Origin: Bacteroidota bacterium
Lineage (GTDB): Bacteria > Bacteroidota > Rhodothermia > Rhodothermales > UBA10348
Assembly: GCA_022571135.1 (NCBI GenBank)
Contig: JACZYK010000211.1
Location: 1 to 5,315 of the forward strand
Length of the DNA: 5,315 nt
Reading direction: 5' to 3'
Made by a program: the position numbers and the translations under genes. Numbering within the stretch: the first letter of the stretch is position 1; each line of letters begins with the position of its first letter. The notes under the pieces are model-generated. The model had not been told where the DNA came from. It saw only the letters and a list, made by a program, of their open reading frames with translations, and made no database searches. Shown one piece after another: positions 4,280-5,315 of this stretch.

Positions 4280-5315
4280 ATGAGCATGTTCAACTTCGAA
4301 TTCGAGGACCTCGAAGACTACAAGGACGACAACCGGCTCAAGGACCTGGCCGCCAGTTTCGAGAAACGTGGCGAATCGGCCTATTTCGATTCGGATACAC
4401 TGGAGGAGATCGCCACATTCTATTTCGAGCAGGGGCGGTACGAGGATTCGTTGCGCGTCGTCGACCGGATGCTTCATACCCATCCATTCTCATCGGATGG
4501 ATGGATGCGCCAGGGCATTCTACTAAACAATCTGGGGCGCCACAACGAGGCACTCGATGCTTACGACCGGGCGCTTGAACTCAATCCCACCGATGTCGAG
4601 ACAATTGTGAACCGGGGCATTACGCTCGACAGCATCGACCGGCCCGGCGAAGCGCTGGACGCGTATGCCGATGCGCTCAAGATGGATCCGAACAACGTCG
4701 AAACCCTCTTCAACAACGGTGTCACACTCGAGCGCCTGAACCGTCTTTCCGAAGCCATAGCCGCGTTCGAACATTGCGGCGATATCAATCCAGAGCACTC
4801 GGAAGTATGGTATGAACTGGGATTCTGCCACGACCGGTTGGGCAACGACGACGAAAGCATAGTCTGCTATGATCGCCACCTCAACATCGACCCGTACTCG
4901 CACGATGCCTGGTACAACAGAGGAATCGTCCTGAACCGGAACGGTCGGTACAAGGAGGCCGTTTCGTCGTACGAGATGGCTACGGTCATCGCGGACGATT
5001 TTGCGTCGGCTCACTACAATCGAGGAAACGCACTTGCCAATCTCGGTGAACTCAAGGAGGCCATTGCCAGTTACAAGCGGGTTCTCGAGATCGAAGGCAA
5101 AGACGCTGCGACCAGTTATAACATTGCTCTTGCGTTCGAGGAACTGAAGCTCTACGAGAGTGCCATCCAGTACTTCGAGATCGCAATTGAAGAGGATGAG
5201 TCCTATGAGGAAGCGTGGTACGGACTCGGTTGCTGCTACGACGCACAGGAACGATTTGAAGAGGCGCTCACGTTTTTCAACCGCGCCGTCGTTCTCAATC
5301 CGGAAACGTCCGACT
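4280..5315 (+). CDS. Tetratricopeptide repeat (TPR) protein, N-terminal 345 residues; cut by window edge
   Basis: The frame is open from ATG 4280 to the end of the window with no stop. An in-frame TAG at 4271-4273 limits the start to ATG 4280 or ATG 4286; neither has a ribosome binding site. No signal peptide or membrane span is seen: the N-terminus is acidic (MSMFNFEFEDLEDYKDD), so it is probably cytoplasmic. After a cap region (1-39) come nine TPR units of exactly 34 residues with no gaps, beginning at 40, 74, 108, 142, 176, 210, 244, 278 and 312, with the TPR pattern W/Y-x-x-x-G at 4-8, an A/S at 20 and a late P (for example GWMRQGILLNNLGRHNEAL). TPR arrays form a right-handed superhelix that binds partner proteins; the partner cannot be told from sequence. 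Similar long soluble TPR proteins are widespread in Bacteroidota. It is transcribed away from tmk. Confidence 0.9.
   Translation, partial: MSMFNFEFEDLEDYKDDNRLKDLAASFEKRGESAYFDSDTLEEIATFYFEQGRYEDSLRVVDRMLHTHPFSSDGWMRQGILLNNLGRHNEALDAYDRALELNPTDVETIVNRGITLDSIDRPGEALDAYADALKMDPNNVETLFNNGVTLERLNRLSEAIAAFEHCGDINPEHSEVWYELGFCHDRLGNDDESIVCYDRHLNIDPYSHDAWYNRGIVLNRNGRYKEAVSSYEMATVIADDFASAHYNRGNALANLGELKEAIASYKRVLEIEGKDAATSYNIALAFEELKLYESAIQYFEIAIEEDESYEEAWYGLGCCYDAQERFEEALTFFNRAVVLNPETSD

Noticed and set aside
4187..5014. Minus-strand open frames (4187-4483, 4338-4553, 4523-5014, 4561-4860) opposite the TPR gene
   Set aside because: They are antisense to a clear nine-repeat TPR protein, have low-complexity or Ser/Arg/Val-rich composition and match no family.
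1..5315. CRISPR array, insertion sequence, phage gene or tRNA
   Set aside because: No regularly spaced repeats, transposase or integrase motifs, terminal inverted repeats or tRNA-like cloverleaf were found on either strand.

Overview
The window looks like a chromosomal stretch of a free-living bacterium of the Bacteroidota in the broad sense, possibly the Rhodothermia/Balneolia side. Three things point that way. The 16S rRNA fragment reads GGCTTAACACATGCAAGTCG and GGCGCACGGGTGAGTAACGC. None of the start codons has a convincing Shine-Dalgarno sequence. The gene set (free PASTA protein, PyrR, Fur, Tmk, soluble 34-residue TPR protein) fits. Base composition is moderate and even, with no transposase, integrase, phage gene or CRISPR array. 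This is a housekeeping region, and I see no clear new biological system.

Layout. Positions 1 to about 263 are the 5' end of a 16S rRNA gene on the minus strand, cut by the window edge. Positions 264-869 have no protein gene; they hold the rRNA leader, a candidate rRNA promoter (TTGACA, 18 bp, TACCTT on the minus strand), two boxA-like sites and two hairpins. At 870-1613 on the plus strand is a membrane-anchored protein with three PASTA domains. It converges, with 6 bp between stop codons, on a minus-strand run read in the order tmk (4002-3388), fur family (3249-2764), an unrecognised single-span membrane protein (2712-2248) and pyrR (2135-1620). After a 277-bp divergent intergenic region with repeats and back-to-back promoter candidates, a plus-strand TPR protein starts at 4280 and runs off the end.

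How the genes relate. Tmk (dTMP to dTDP) and PyrR (uracil/UMP salvage and pyr control) both serve pyrimidine nucleotide metabolism. The Fur-family regulator is a metal-dependent repressor. The PASTA protein is probably envelope-associated. Gaps of 51-138 bp between the minus-strand genes suggest several transcripts rather than one tight operon.

The points most worth a second look are residue-level departures in PyrR (a UPRT-like pyrophosphate loop and changed RNA-contact positions), loss of two auxiliary metal ligands in the Fur protein, and the repeat-rich leader of tmk. These rest on alignments made from memory.
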